Source: Niabella beijingensis
Lineage (GTDB): Bacteria > Bacteroidota > Bacteroidia > Chitinophagales > Chitinophagaceae
Assembly: GCF_020034665.1 (NCBI RefSeq)
Contig: NZ_JAIQDI010000002.1
Span: 62,001-126,000 of the forward strand
DNA: 64,000 nt
Reading direction: 5' to 3'
Made by a program: the position numbers and the translations under genes. Below the pieces are notes generated by a model, which worked only from the letters and a program-made list of their open reading frames with translations, had not been told where the DNA came from and did not search any database. This document shows, in pieces, positions 1 through 8,308 of this stretch. Positions within the stretch are counted from its first letter, which is position 1. Each line of letters begins with the position of its first letter.

Positions 1-460
1 AATGAGTCGCCTGCGGATCTATTTTTCCGGATACTGCACTGCCGGCAATAATGCCCAGAAACAGGGGCGTGATCACACTGGAATACATAAAGGTTTTGGA
101 GTATACGGTCTGCATTTTATCCCGTACCGCATCATAATTCCGGAAACTGAAGGCCGTGCCCCGCGCTACGATCCCCAGCAGCATGATGGTAAGCGGAATA
201 TGAAGATAAACCGATACGGTTGCATAGATGACCGGAAAGCCCACGAACAGGATCACGATCGCAATGATCAGCCACATATGATTGGCTTCCCATATGGGGC
301 CTATAGCCCGGTACATCACTCTCCGGGTCTGGTCCTTGCTCTTCCGGGTGGAAAGAAATTCAAGGATGCCCGCGCCAAAATCCGCGCCCCCCATCAATAC
401 ATAAAGAAGGATCGAAGCCCACAGATATGCCATCACTACATAAAGCATAACGAAATTCAT
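1..460 (-). CDS. cydB: Cytochrome bd ubiquinol oxidase subunit II (CydB), 3' part cut by window edge
   Basis: Reading the minus strand from an ATG at 458-460 gives about 153 residues before the window ends, beginning MNFVMLYVVMAYLWASILLY. The N-terminal helix is followed by the GGADFGAGILEF segment and then PIWEANHMWLI, both typical of CydB. CydB is the integral membrane partner of CydA in the high-affinity quinol oxidase of the inner membrane. It starts 79 bases downstream of the end of cydA on the same strand, so the two form a cydAB operon. The C-terminal part lies to the left of the window. Confidence 0.95.
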   Translation of the reverse strand, partial: MNFVMLYVVMAYLWASILLYVLMGGADFGAGILEFLSTRKSKDQTRRVMYRAIGPIWEANHMWLIIAIVILFVGFPVIYATVSVYLHIPLTIMLLGIVARGTAFSFRNYDAVRDKMQTVYSKTFMYSSVITPLFLGIIAGSAVSGKIDPQATH

Positions 461-539
461 TTATGATTTAAGACCAGAGATCGGCGTTTTGAGCCATCAG
501 CTTTCAGCGTTTCAAACCTCCAACCCCGTCATTCCCTCA

Positions 540-1853
540 TCAACCGGTTACATCATATAATTTACCTACCATCTTCACCTGCCGGTACAGGAGCAGGATC
601 ACAATAATACTCAGCGAAAAATAGACGGCAGTAAAAATATAAAAAGAATAAACGATACCGGGCATCGGTGTAACGGCATCACGTGTGCGCATAATGCCAT
701 AAATGATCCAGGGCTGACGGCCTACCTCGGTCACGGTCCATCCCGCCTCTACGGCGATAAAGCCAAGGGGAATGGCTGCAGTAAAGAGTTTCAGCAACCA
801 GCGCCGTTCCAGCCATTTTCGTTTGCGCCACAGCATAAAGAAATAAAATATGGCGATCAGCAACAGGATCATACCGAGACCCACCATCACCTGGAATGCA
901 TAGTGGGTAATGGCAACCGGCGGGCGCACTTCCCGGGGAAATGCATCGAGACCGGTTACGGATGTTTTGAAATCACCGTGCGCCAGAAAGCTCAGCGCAC
1001 CCGGTATTTTCAGGGCATAATGTACCGTATCCCGCTGCTCGTCCGGAATGCCGCCAAGAATGAGCGCCGCTTTTTCTTCTGTTTTGAAATGTGCTTCCAT
1101 GGCGGCGAGCTTTACCGGCTGGCGCTTTGCCACATCTTTCGCGGAGATATCACCACTTAACGGTTGCAGGATCGCCCCCGCGCAGGCAAACACTGCGGCG
1201 ATACGAAAGGCCTTGGTGTGGAACAATACGTTCTTCCGCTTCAGGATCATCAGGGCATGTACCCCCGCGACGGCAAACCCTGTAGCCGTAAGCGCCGCCA
1301 GTATCATGTGCAGGGCCTGCGAGAACCACGCGTCATTGAACATGGCCGCTATGGGATCTATATTGAGGTATTGTCCGTTTACATAATCAAACCCTGCAGG
1401 ACTGTTCATCCAGGCATTTGCTGCTACCACCAGGATGCCGGAGGCCAATCCGCTGACACCCACAATTACGCCGGTAAACCAGTGGAACCATTTATTGAAG
1501 CGGTCCCATCCGTATAAATAAAAACCAAGCGCAATGGCCTCGATAAAAAAGGCGGTGCCCTCCAGCGAAAAGGGCATGCCAAAAATAGGTCCCGCGTGCT
1601 TCATAAATTCCGGCCAGAGCAACCCCAGTTCAAACGATAATACGGTGCCTGAAACGGCGCCGGTAGCGAAAAAGATGGCTACGCCCCGGCTCCAGGCGCG
1701 GGTTACATTTTTGTAAACGATATTGCCGCTCTTTAGCCATTTGTAATGAGCCACCGCCATAAAGAACGGCATGATCATGCCGATGCAGGAAAAAATAATG
1801 TGAAACCCTAAGGAAAGCGCCATCTGGGACCGCGCCGCGATGAAGTCATCCAT
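540..1853 (-). CDS. cydA: Cytochrome bd ubiquinol oxidase subunit I (CydA)
   Basis: The 437-residue membrane protein oxidises quinol and reduces O2 to water without pumping protons. Visible landmarks are H18 in GFHIIF, the axial ligand of the high-spin haem; the ALHMIL histidine and the HYAFQVMVGLG methionine, ligands of haem b558; and the conserved GRQPWIIYGIMRT at the C-terminal side of the quinol loop. At 437 residues it is shorter than the E. coli long-Q-loop form, so it probably has a short Q-loop. It is the first gene of cydAB, with a TATCTTTG -7 box upstream. Such oxidases usually serve growth under low oxygen. Confidence 0.96.
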   Translation of the reverse strand: MDDFIAARSQMALSLGFHIIFSCIGMIMPFFMAVAHYKWLKSGNIVYKNVTRAWSRGVAIFFATGAVSGTVLSFELGLLWPEFMKHAGPIFGMPFSLEGTAFFIEAIALGFYLYGWDRFNKWFHWFTGVIVGVSGLASGILVVAANAWMNSPAGFDYVNGQYLNIDPIAAMFNDAWFSQALHMILAALTATGFAVAGVHALMILKRKNVLFHTKAFRIAAVFACAGAILQPLSGDISAKDVAKRQPVKLAAMEAHFKTEEKAALILGGIPDEQRDTVHYALKIPGALSFLAHGDFKTSVTGLDAFPREVRPPVAITHYAFQVMVGLGMILLLIAIFYFFMLWRKRKWLERRWLLKLFTAAIPLGFIAVEAGWTVTEVGRQPWIIYGIMRTRDAVTPMPGIVYSFYIFTAVYFSLSIIVILLLYRQVKMVGKLYDVTG

Positions 1854-1900
1854 AATGTATGGATTGGTTTAAGTAATGAACCGCTGATGAACGGTTGTTG

Positions 1901-1908
1901 CAAAGATA
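1901..1908 (-). promoter_or_regulatory. Candidate -7 box of the cydAB promoter
   Basis: Read on the minus strand this is TATCTTTG, matching the Bacteroidota -7 consensus TAnnTTTG, 47 bases upstream of the cydA start. A TTTG lies 15 bases further upstream, closer than the usual spacing of about 19, so the -33 element is uncertain. Confidence 0.5.
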
Positions 1909-1977
1909 GTTTAAGAACCTGATCAAACCAGCTGTTTATTACGTGTTGCGTTTTAAAAGGCTGCTGCGTTTAGTAAA

Positions 1978-2493
1978 ATGGAATCAAAACAATATATGCC
2001 AATGAAAAAATATAGAATGGTGCTCATCTGCTGCGTACTTGCCTTGAGTATCTGTAGTTGCGATCCTCCCGGGACAAATCTGATCGAATGCAACAATATT
2101 GGCTATCTTACCACCCTGCGATTTGTAATTAAGGATAAAAACACATCCGAAAATCTTATTACAAAAGGGGTGTATAAGAAAGAAACGATACGTCTTTTTT
2201 ACAAGAGCGCTTCAGGGACGTATGATACTTTATATAATACAGGAGCAGTTCAGGGCGGGTTGAAGGATACGGTAGCCGTCTCAGCAGATAATGATCATCC
2301 CATTTTTAGTCAGTCCGCTGCGTTTTATATCAAATATGACGCATCGGATATTGATACCTTAAAAATAAGTGCCAGTGCCGACCATTCGGATCCCTGTAAA
2401 ACGGAATATACACTGAAGCAGTTCTGGATCAATGGGAAAATGGAAGAACTATCACAACCCTTTTCCGGAACTTTTGTTATTTATAAGCAGTAA
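1978..2493 (+). CDS. Putative lipoprotein of unknown function
   Basis: The 171-residue product has a lipoprotein signal: a basic MKKYR, a hydrophobic stretch, and the lipobox-like LSICSC ending at a Cys followed by Asp. Translation may begin at 1978 or, more typically for a lipoprotein, at the internal ATG at 2002 (MKKYRMVLICC). The mature part is polar with beta-strand-like alternation and no motif that I recognise. It stands alone, divergent from cydAB and convergent with the next gene, so its context gives no clue to function. An Asp at position +2 may favour retention at the inner membrane under E. coli rules, but that rule is unreliable in Bacteroidota. Confidence 0.7.
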   Translation: MESKQYMPMKKYRMVLICCVLALSICSCDPPGTNLIECNNIGYLTTLRFVIKDKNTSENLITKGVYKKETIRLFYKSASGTYDTLYNTGAVQGGLKDTVAVSADNDHPIFSQSAAFYIKYDASDIDTLKISASADHSDPCKTEYTLKQFWINGKMEELSQPFSGTFVIYKQ

Positions 2494-2595
2494 AGATGGG
2501 ATGTGTACAGTTGCCCGACGGAATTAAGGAACCTGGCAGCCGTATCTGCCGCTCCGGCCGGCTCAGTTCAACCCTATAAAACATCTCTGGATAAA

Positions 2596-3312
2596 TTAGC
2601 CGGGCATAGTGGCAGGATGCTCCTTTTTAAAAAAAAGCCCCTGTGCTTTCAGGCATCCGGTATCATATGGGGGCAGCTCCAGGCTCAGTTGCTGTGGCGC
2701 ATCCAGTTCAATAAAGTCGAAACGGACGTGTTTATAAAACTGCGTAAGAAGGGCCTTCCGCATCGCTGCAACAGTCTGATCAAAGCCGCACCGCGTGGCA
2801 ATACCGATCACATAATAGGGTGCAGTACCCTCGGGAACATTCAGAAAAAGACCCACAACCAGCTGTTGCGGCTGGAATTCGGGGAGCAGTTTTTGGTGAA
2901 AGGCTTTCTTAAACGAGGGGATATATGCTTTTTCGGGATGGGAGAAGAGCAGGGTGGTGCTTTTGAGCTCGACGCAGAACCTGCTGAGGGATTCTTCTGT
3001 TATATTCAACAGCACATCACTGGTTACATCGATTCCGCCCGCGTTATTCATCCGCAGGGTTTTCATGGTGTGAATGGGCCCCCAGGGAAATCCCCACCAT
3101 CCGAGAATGCCGGAAAGCAGGTTGTACCGGTATTTGTAGCGGATGCCCGTTTCCCTGCAGGGAATAAAAATAGCGGGGGACAGTTTTCTGAATGTGACGG
3201 CAAAAACAAGCGATATGCAATATTGATATACGATAAAGCGTCCGCCCTTTTCAACCTCATCTTTTAATTGTTGCAGATCAAGTGGTTTTGACAGTTTGAT
3301 TTTGTATTTCAT
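2596..3312 (-). CDS. Conserved hypothetical protein with one membrane segment
   Basis: I start this gene at the ATG at 3310-3312 (MKYKIKLSKPLDL), giving 238 residues. The open frame continues upstream, but that extension would run through the prfB start region. Residues about 25-45 (GRFIVYQYCISLVFAVTFRK) and the GWWGFPWGPIHT segment look membrane-associated. The pattern resembles a small family that I recall from Bacteroidota, with no assigned function. The C-terminal half is soluble-looking, including FDFIELDAPQQLSLELPPYD. It is divergent from prfB, with start codons about 145 bases apart. Confidence 0.7.
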   Translation of the reverse strand: MKYKIKLSKPLDLQQLKDEVEKGGRFIVYQYCISLVFAVTFRKLSPAIFIPCRETGIRYKYRYNLLSGILGWWGFPWGPIHTMKTLRMNNAGGIDVTSDVLLNITEESLSRFCVELKSTTLLFSHPEKAYIPSFKKAFHQKLLPEFQPQQLVVGLFLNVPEGTAPYYVIGIATRCGFDQTVAAMRKALLTQFYKHVRFDFIELDAPQQLSLELPPYDTGCLKAQGLFFKKEHPATMPG

Positions 3313-3443
3313 GACAAGAGAGCTGTTGGTATTACAAATGTAACGGAACATCGGATCGCAGCAAACGGCAGCCGCATTTTTTAAAAACAGCAAACTGGAT
3401 GAACAATCGTTTGCCCAACCTGCTGCAAATCGGAAATAGGCCG

Positions 3444-3451
3444 TATCTTTG
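3444..3451 (+). promoter_or_regulatory. Candidate -7 box of prfB
   Basis: TATCTTTG fits TAnnTTTG and ends only 6 bases before the prfB ATG at 3458. If it is used, the transcript would be nearly leaderless. No good TTTG is found 19 bases upstream; the nearest is at 3410-3413. Confidence 0.4.
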
Positions 3452-3457
3452 CAGCCT

Positions 3458-4547
3458 ATGACACAGGAAAAATTACAGGATATGCGGTCCCGCGTTCTCG
3501 GGATAAGGAGGTTTCTTTGACGTCGAGAACCGTCAACAGAAAATAAATGAAGATAAACAGCTTTCGTTAAGTCCCGGTTTCTGGGACGACAATCAGCGTG
3601 CCACAGAGATTTTAAAAACATTAAAGACCAACGAATACTGGATGAACCTGTTCCGCGAAGCGGAAACAGCGGTAGAGGATTTTGCGGTCCTGTTTGATTT
3701 CTGGAAGGCGGGTGATGCCACCGAAACCGAAACCCAGGAAGCCTACGATCAGGCGTTGAACATACTGGAAGATGCGGAGTTTAAAAGTACACTGAACGAA
3801 GCGGAGGATGAACTCCCGGCTGTGATCCAGATCAATTCGGGCGCCGGCGGAACGGAAAGTCAGGACTGGGCAGAGATGATCGCCCGGATGTACCGGATGT
3901 ATGGCGAAAAACAGGGCTGGAAGATCACAGAGCTGGACTGGCAATGGGGGGATGGGGCAGGTATAAAAACAGCCACATTACAGTTTGAAGGACCGTTTGC
4001 CTATGGCTTTTTGAAAGCGGAGAGCGGGGTGCACCGGCTGGTACGGATCTCACCGTTCGACAGCAATGCACGCCGGCATACGTCCTTTGCATCGGTATTC
4101 GTTTATCCGCTGGTGGATGATACCATCGATATTGAGATCAAGGACGCTGATGTTAAAATGGAAACTGCCCGGAGCGGAGGTGCCGGCGGACAAAATGTGA
4201 ATAAGGTGGAAACAAAAGTGTTCCTTACGCATATTCCCACAGGAATTGTGGTGGTCTGCCAAACCGAACGTACACAGATGGGCAACCGGGAGAAAGCCAT
4301 GCAAATGCTGAAAAGCCGGTTATATGAAGAAGAACTGCGTAAACGCGAGGAACTGAAGAATGCCGCCAATGCCAACAAGAAAAAGATCGAATGGGGCAGC
4401 CAGATCCGGAGCTATGTATTCCATCCCTATAAAATGATCAAAGATCACCGTACGGAATATGAAGTGGGAAATGTGCAGCCGGTAATGGACGGAGAGCTGG
4501 ATGGCTTTATTAAAGCCTATTTAATGCAGCGGAAAGAAACGGTCTGA
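3458..4547 (+). CDS. prfB: Peptide chain release factor 2, expressed through programmed +1 frameshift
   Basis: RF2 recognises UGA and UAA and triggers peptidyl-tRNA hydrolysis on the ribosome. The gene is in two frames. ATG at 3458 opens a 20-codon frame ending in an in-frame TGA at 3518-3520; skipping T3518 at CTT-T-GAC continues into the frame ending at 4547, for a total of about 362 residues, the normal RF2 length. The slip site has all classical parts: AGGAGG at 3506-3511, one spacer codon, CTT, TGA, then C. The product has the SPF anticodon-mimic tripeptide (VRISPFDSN) and the GGQ catalytic motif ([13 protein letters not shown]). This is autoregulation by RF2 level, not a broken gene. 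Confidence 0.97.
3506..3521 (+). promoter_or_regulatory. RF2 programmed +1 frameshift site
   Basis: AGGAGG (3506-3511), TTT, CTT (3515-3517), TGA (3518-3520), C3521. Spacing is the same as in the well-studied E. coli prfB site. Low RF2 slows reading of the TGA and lets the ribosome, pulled by the SD-like hexamer, slip forward by one base. Confidence 0.95.
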
Positions 4548-4681
4548 TCATTCTGTATTTACGGGGGCGGCGTCTTAATGGGCCAGCCCGGAGCCCGGAA
4601 AGAGGAGCGAACAATAATACAGAAACAGTTATCTGAAATAGCAAAGAGCCACATTTATAATATTTTAAATTTTCAAACCCG

Positions 4682-4697
4682 CCTGCCCGCTGGCAGG
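4682..4697. repeat. Small GC-rich hairpin upstream of pruA
   Basis: CCTGCC (4682-4687) and GGCAGG (4692-4697) form a 6-bp stem with a 4-base loop, 19 bases before the pruA start. The rest of the 168-base gap after prfB holds nothing that I recognise. There is no T-run, so it is not a clear terminator. Confidence 0.35.
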
Positions 4698-4715
4698 TTC
4701 TCAAATTGAAATAAT

Positions 4716-6347
4716 ATGCACCAGGGATCATTTTCATATCCTTTGCCGGCCAATGAGCCGGTGCTGAACTACACCCCCGGAAGTAAAGAACGGGAAAATC
4801 TTAAGGCCGCCATCGCACTGTTGAAGAGTGAGAAAGCGGATGTGCCCATGTACATCGGCGGAGCGGAAGTCCGTACCTCAAAAAAAGAAACCCTGCGCCC
4901 CCCGCACGATCATAAATATGTGCTGGGGCAGTTTTCAGTAGGCGATAAAAAACACGTACAACAGGCTGTGGATGCGGCGCTGGCAGCAAAAAAAGACTGG
5001 GAAGGAATGAGCTGGGAAAGCCGTGCCGGTATTTTTTTAAAGGCCGCGGATCTCATTGCCACAAAGTACCGGGGGCATATGAATGCGGCCACCATGCTTG
5101 GCCAGAGCAAAAATGCATACCAGGCAGAAATCGACAGCGCCTGCGAACTGATCGACTTTCTCCGCTTCAATGTTCATTTCCTGAGCGAGATCTATAAACA
5201 ACAGCCGGTAAGCGGACCCGGGATGCACAATCGTCTGGAATACCGTCCGCTTGAAGGATTTGTGCTGGCAATAACGCCATTTAATTTTACGGCGATCGGT
5301 GGAAACCTGCCTACTTCAGCCGCTATGTGTGGCAACGTGGTGGTGTGGAAACCGGCGCATACCCAGATCTACTCGGCCCAGCTTTTTATGCGTATCCTGC
5401 AGGAAGCAGGTTTGCCGGCAGGTGTCATTAACCTGATCTATGCCGATGGTCCGGTGGTAGGGGATGTATGTTTTAACCACCGGGAATTTGCCGGTGTACA
5501 TTTTACCGGATCTACCGGCGTATTCAATCATATGTGGGAAACCATCGGCCGGAATATTCCGAGATACAGGACCTATCCCCGCATCGTAGGCGAAACCGGG
5601 GGAAAGGATTTTGTAATAGCGCATAAAAGTGCCTCAGCTGATGTAGTGGCCACCGCGTTGCTGAGAGGGGCCTTTGAGTTCCAGGGGCAGAAATGCTCTG
5701 CGGCATCCCGCGCCTATATTCCTTCCAACCTGTGGAAGGATGTAAAGAAATTGCTGATCGAAGGGGTGCAATCATTTAAAATGGGCACTGTGGAGGATTT
5801 CAGTAATTTCATCAATGCCGTGATCGACGAAAAGAGTTTTGACAAGATCAAAGGATATATCGATAAAGCAAAAAAAGACCCCAAGGCCAGTATTGTGGTT
5901 GGGGGCGCCTGCGATAAAAAAGAAGGCTACTTTATCCAGCCTACGGTTATTGAAGCAAAGGATCCGAAATTCGTTACGATGTGCGAGGAAATATTCGGAC
6001 CCGTGCTTACCGTGTATGTATACCCTGCCGGAAGTTTTGAAAAAACACTGGCACTGGTAGATGAGACCTCTCCCTATGCCTTAACGGGATCCATTATTGC
6101 TACAGACCGCGCGGCCATTGAGCTGGCGACAAAACGCCTGTCCAATGCTGCCGGAAATTTTTATATTAACGACAAGCCGACCGGTGCGGTGGTGGGGCAG
6201 CAGCCTTTTGGCGGTGCGCGTGCATCCGGTACCAATGATAAAGCGGGATCGATCCTGAACCTTTACCGCTGGCTGAGTGTGCGTACCGTTAAGGAAACCT
6301 TTAACCCTCCGGTAGATTATCGTTATCCGTTTATGGCAGAGGAATAA
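4716..6347 (+). CDS. pruA: L-glutamate gamma-semialdehyde (1-pyrroline-5-carboxylate) dehydrogenase
   Basis: This 543-residue aldehyde dehydrogenase oxidises glutamate semialdehyde/P5C to glutamate with NAD+, the second step of proline breakdown. Visible family marks are the NAD-site ITPFNFTAIGGN, GSTGVF, the general-base Glu in VGETGGKDF, the nucleophile Cys in EFQGQKCSAASRAY, and EEIFGPVLTVYVYP. The length and the stand-alone layout match the single-domain PruA of Bacteroidota and eukaryotes, not the PutA fusion. No proline dehydrogenase gene is adjacent. It is followed by an AT-rich 78-base gap with CCTTAAAT-type repeats before pyrR. Confidence 0.93.
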   Translation: MHQGSFSYPLPANEPVLNYTPGSKERENLKAAIALLKSEKADVPMYIGGAEVRTSKKETLRPPHDHKYVLGQFSVGDKKHVQQAVDAALAAKKDWEGMSWESRAGIFLKAADLIATKYRGHMNAATMLGQSKNAYQAEIDSACELIDFLRFNVHFLSEIYKQQPVSGPGMHNRLEYRPLEGFVLAITPFNFTAIGGNLPTSAAMCGNVVVWKPAHTQIYSAQLFMRILQEAGLPAGVINLIYADGPVVGDVCFNHREFAGVHFTGSTGVFNHMWETIGRNIPRYRTYPRIVGETGGKDFVIAHKSASADVVATALLRGAFEFQGQKCSAASRAYIPSNLWKDVKKLLIEGVQSFKMGTVEDFSNFINAVIDEKSFDKIKGYIDKAKKDPKASIVVGGACDKKEGYFIQPTVIEAKDPKFVTMCEEIFGPVLTVYVYPAGSFEKTLALVDETSPYALTGSIIATDRAAIELATKRLSNAAGNFYINDKPTGAVVGQQPFGGARASGTNDKAGSILNLYRWLSVRTVKETFNPPVDYRYPFMAEE

Positions 6348-6425
6348 TATTTTTTGTTTAAGGTTTAAAGTTGAGGGTTCCCAAAAACCTTAAATCTTAA
6401 ATCTTGGACCTTAAACTTTTTTATT

Positions 6426-6953
6426 TTGAAACAGATTCTAAAACCCGAAGAGATTGCTATTACGATAAAGCGGCTGGCGCATCAGATCGTGGAAAATCAC
6501 GAAGATTTTTCCAGGATCGCGATCATTGGTTTGCAGCCCCGTGGTATCTTTTTGTCGAACCGTATTTACGCGGAAATTCAGCAGCTGTCCGGCAGCCAGC
6601 CGATCGACTACGGAAAGCTTGATATTACCTTTTACCGGGATGATGTCCGCAATGAGCTGCATACCGCCAACGAAACGGATATACCGTTCTCGATTGAGGG
6701 AAAGGACGTGGTGCTGATCGACGATGTTTTGTATACCGGGCGCACCACCCGTGCCGCTTTTGATGCGCTGCTGGATTATGGCCGCCCTAAGAAAGTGGAG
6801 CTGTGTGTACTGATCGACCGCCGGTTTACAAGGGAGTTTCCGATACAGGCGGATTATGTGGGAAAATATATCGATTCCTTTGAAACCCAGAAGGTGCTGG
6901 TGCGCTGGACGGAGAACAGCGATAAGGACCAGGTAACGATGGTGGAAGGATAA
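6426..6953 (+). CDS. pyrR: Bifunctional PyrR: pyr operon regulator / uracil phosphoribosyltransferase
   Basis: The 175-residue type I phosphoribosyltransferase has the PRPP motif VVLIDDVLYTGRTTRAA and the flexible-loop region typical of PyrR. The family either binds pyr mRNA as an attenuator or acts as a uracil phosphoribosyltransferase. No pyr genes are adjacent, so the regulatory role here is not shown. The only in-frame start near the family N terminus (KQILKPEEI) is a TTG at 6426; no ATG lies upstream in frame. A clear terminator follows the stop. Confidence 0.9.
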   Translation: MKQILKPEEIAITIKRLAHQIVENHEDFSRIAIIGLQPRGIFLSNRIYAEIQQLSGSQPIDYGKLDITFYRDDVRNELHTANETDIPFSIEGKDVVLIDDVLYTGRTTRAAFDALLDYGRPKKVELCVLIDRRFTREFPIQADYVGKYIDSFETQKVLVRWTENSDKDQVTMVEG

Positions 6954-6974
6954 CTTATTGGAAATAATATAAAG

Positions 6975-7002
6975 GGCGTAGGAACTACTTACGCCTTTTT
7001 TT
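6975..7002 (+). terminator. Rho-independent terminator after pyrR
   Basis: GGCGTA (6975-6980) pairs with TACGCC (6990-6995) and is followed by a run of seven T (6996-7002), starting 21 bases after the pyrR stop. Confidence 0.8.
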
Positions 7003-7046
7003 ATGGCCTGAACTTTTTGTTTTTGCAAATTGTTGTAGGAGACAAT

Positions 7047-7928
7047 ATGCTGCCCTATAAATTAAAATGGTGTTTTCTGCTTTTATTCTTTTTGGTCTGT
7101 AAAGGCCTGAAAGCACAGATCGCGATCCCATATGAACAGCTGTCCTGCGAGCTGGAAGGTGTACTGGCAAAAGATCAGGGACCCCGTGACACGCTGAATA
7201 AGCTGGCTTTAAAGTACGGGACTGATGCGGATACGGTGCGTCAATACTGGAATTACATCCACACAATCGACTCCATCAACACCCTCGGGGTATCCGGTAT
7301 CCTTGATACCTATGGCTGGCCGGATCAACGGCTGATTTCGCCGGAAGCTTCCAAAGCACTATGGCTTGTTATTCAGCATGCAGATTCCCTTACCCGTGAA
7401 AAATACCTTCCGGTGCTGGAACAGGCGGCTGCGGAGGGAAAGGCTCCCAAAAACTATTTTGCCTATCTGTACGACCGGGTACAAATGTTCCGCGGACGGT
7501 TTCAGCTTTACGGAACCCAGATGGGAGGCGACTATGAAGGGAATACGGTTCTATGGCCGGTAAAAAAAATGCTTCAGCTGGATGCGCGCCGAAAAGCAAT
7601 GGGATTGCGCCCGATACAGGAGGCGCTTACCGGTTATCGTATTTGCTGGTCCGATCCTGTTTATGACTCGCTGGCCGGAAACATTGTGTTTTACGGTCTC
7701 GTCAGCAACCAGCAGGGACAACGGCTTCCCCGGATCTCTATTTATGAGCCATCCGGAAAACTCGCCGGCACAACTAATGAACGGGGATATTTCAGGGTTC
7801 TGGCAAACCGCGCGGTCCTTCAGAAAGGGCTTATATTCAAAGGAGATGGATACCCGGGATTTAAATACAGCTTCAGAAATAAAAATGCCGAAGTATATCA
7901 TGATGAGGTCCTGTTGCCCGGGAACTAA
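7047..7928 (+). CDS. Secreted DUF6624-like protein with C-terminal carboxypeptidase-regulatory-like domain
   Basis: I chose ATG 7047 because it gives a clean signal peptide (MLPYKLKWCFLLLFFLVCKGLKAQ); a TTG at 7017 in frame is also possible. Residues about 40-180 show the DUF6624 pattern: a YGWPDQRLIS motif, ALWLVIQHAD, a YLYDRVQMFRGRFQLYGTQ segment. The C-terminal 90 residues (NIVFYGLVSNQQGQRLPRIS, then GTTNERGYFRV) resemble the beta-sandwich repeats found at the start of SusC-like proteins and in carboxypeptidase D. The function is unknown. The protein is probably periplasmic or surface-exposed. It is a single gene followed by a hairpin. Confidence 0.75.
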   Translation: MLPYKLKWCFLLLFFLVCKGLKAQIAIPYEQLSCELEGVLAKDQGPRDTLNKLALKYGTDADTVRQYWNYIHTIDSINTLGVSGILDTYGWPDQRLISPEASKALWLVIQHADSLTREKYLPVLEQAAAEGKAPKNYFAYLYDRVQMFRGRFQLYGTQMGGDYEGNTVLWPVKKMLQLDARRKAMGLRPIQEALTGYRICWSDPVYDSLAGNIVFYGLVSNQQGQRLPRISIYEPSGKLAGTTNERGYFRVLANRAVLQKGLIFKGDGYPGFKYSFRNKNAEVYHDEVLLPGN

Positions 7929-7931
7929 CGT

Positions 7932-7962
7932 CCGGCACAGGAAATCTTAACAGCGGTGCCGG
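7932..7962 (+). terminator. Hairpin after the DUF6624-like gene
   Basis: CCGGCAC (7932-7938) and GTGCCGG (7956-7962) form a 7-bp stem, followed by the weak T-rich TTCTTTGG. It may be a weak terminator. Confidence 0.4.
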
Positions 7963-8029
7963 TTCTTTGGCCTGATCTTGGTGGGCTTTCAGGGATAGCC
8001 CTAGGTAGTTTAACTTAAAAGAGCACATT

Positions 8030-8284
8030 ATGGAAACAGGAAAAGAACAGTTCACCATTGAGGCCGCTGTACATGGAAAGCCAACGCAGCTTCAGGTAGT
8101 GTCCGACGAAACCACAGACGGTATTACTTTCTATAAATGCAGCTCGGGATCAAAGGAAATTACAGAGCTGCGTTATGAGGAAGGATATTGGAAACAGATA
8201 TGGGGTGATCTGCCGGATGAAGAAGTGAAAGGTATCGGGGCGGTGATCGATTCATGGCAGGAAAAAAATAAAATCACTTCCTGA
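8030..8284 (+). CDS. Small conserved-looking hypothetical protein
   Basis: The 84-residue acidic protein starts at ATG 8030 (METGKEQFTIEA) with an A-rich upstream stretch. It has no signal peptide or membrane segment, so it is probably cytosolic. Alternating hydrophobic strands (FTIEAAVHGKPTQLQVV, ITELRYEEGYWKQIW) suggest a small beta-rich fold. I do not recognise the family. It stands alone between a secreted protein and a convergent outer membrane protein. Confidence 0.65.
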   Translation: METGKEQFTIEAAVHGKPTQLQVVSDETTDGITFYKCSSGSKEITELRYEEGYWKQIWGDLPDEEVKGIGAVIDSWQEKNKITS

Positions 8285-8308
8285 TCTGTTGTTGCCGGGA
8301 ACTGGGAG

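Noticed and set aside
2..466. 154-residue plus-strand open frame at the left edge
   Set aside because: It is the antisense shadow of cydB, whose minus-strand translation is clear.
2503..3267. 254-residue plus-strand open frame
   Set aside because: It overlaps the minus-strand gene at 2596-3312, which has better codon pattern and a recognisable membrane segment; the plus frame has no family features.
3458..3520. prfB as a frameshifted pseudogene
   Set aside because: The stop is the classical programmed site, and all domains downstream are intact.
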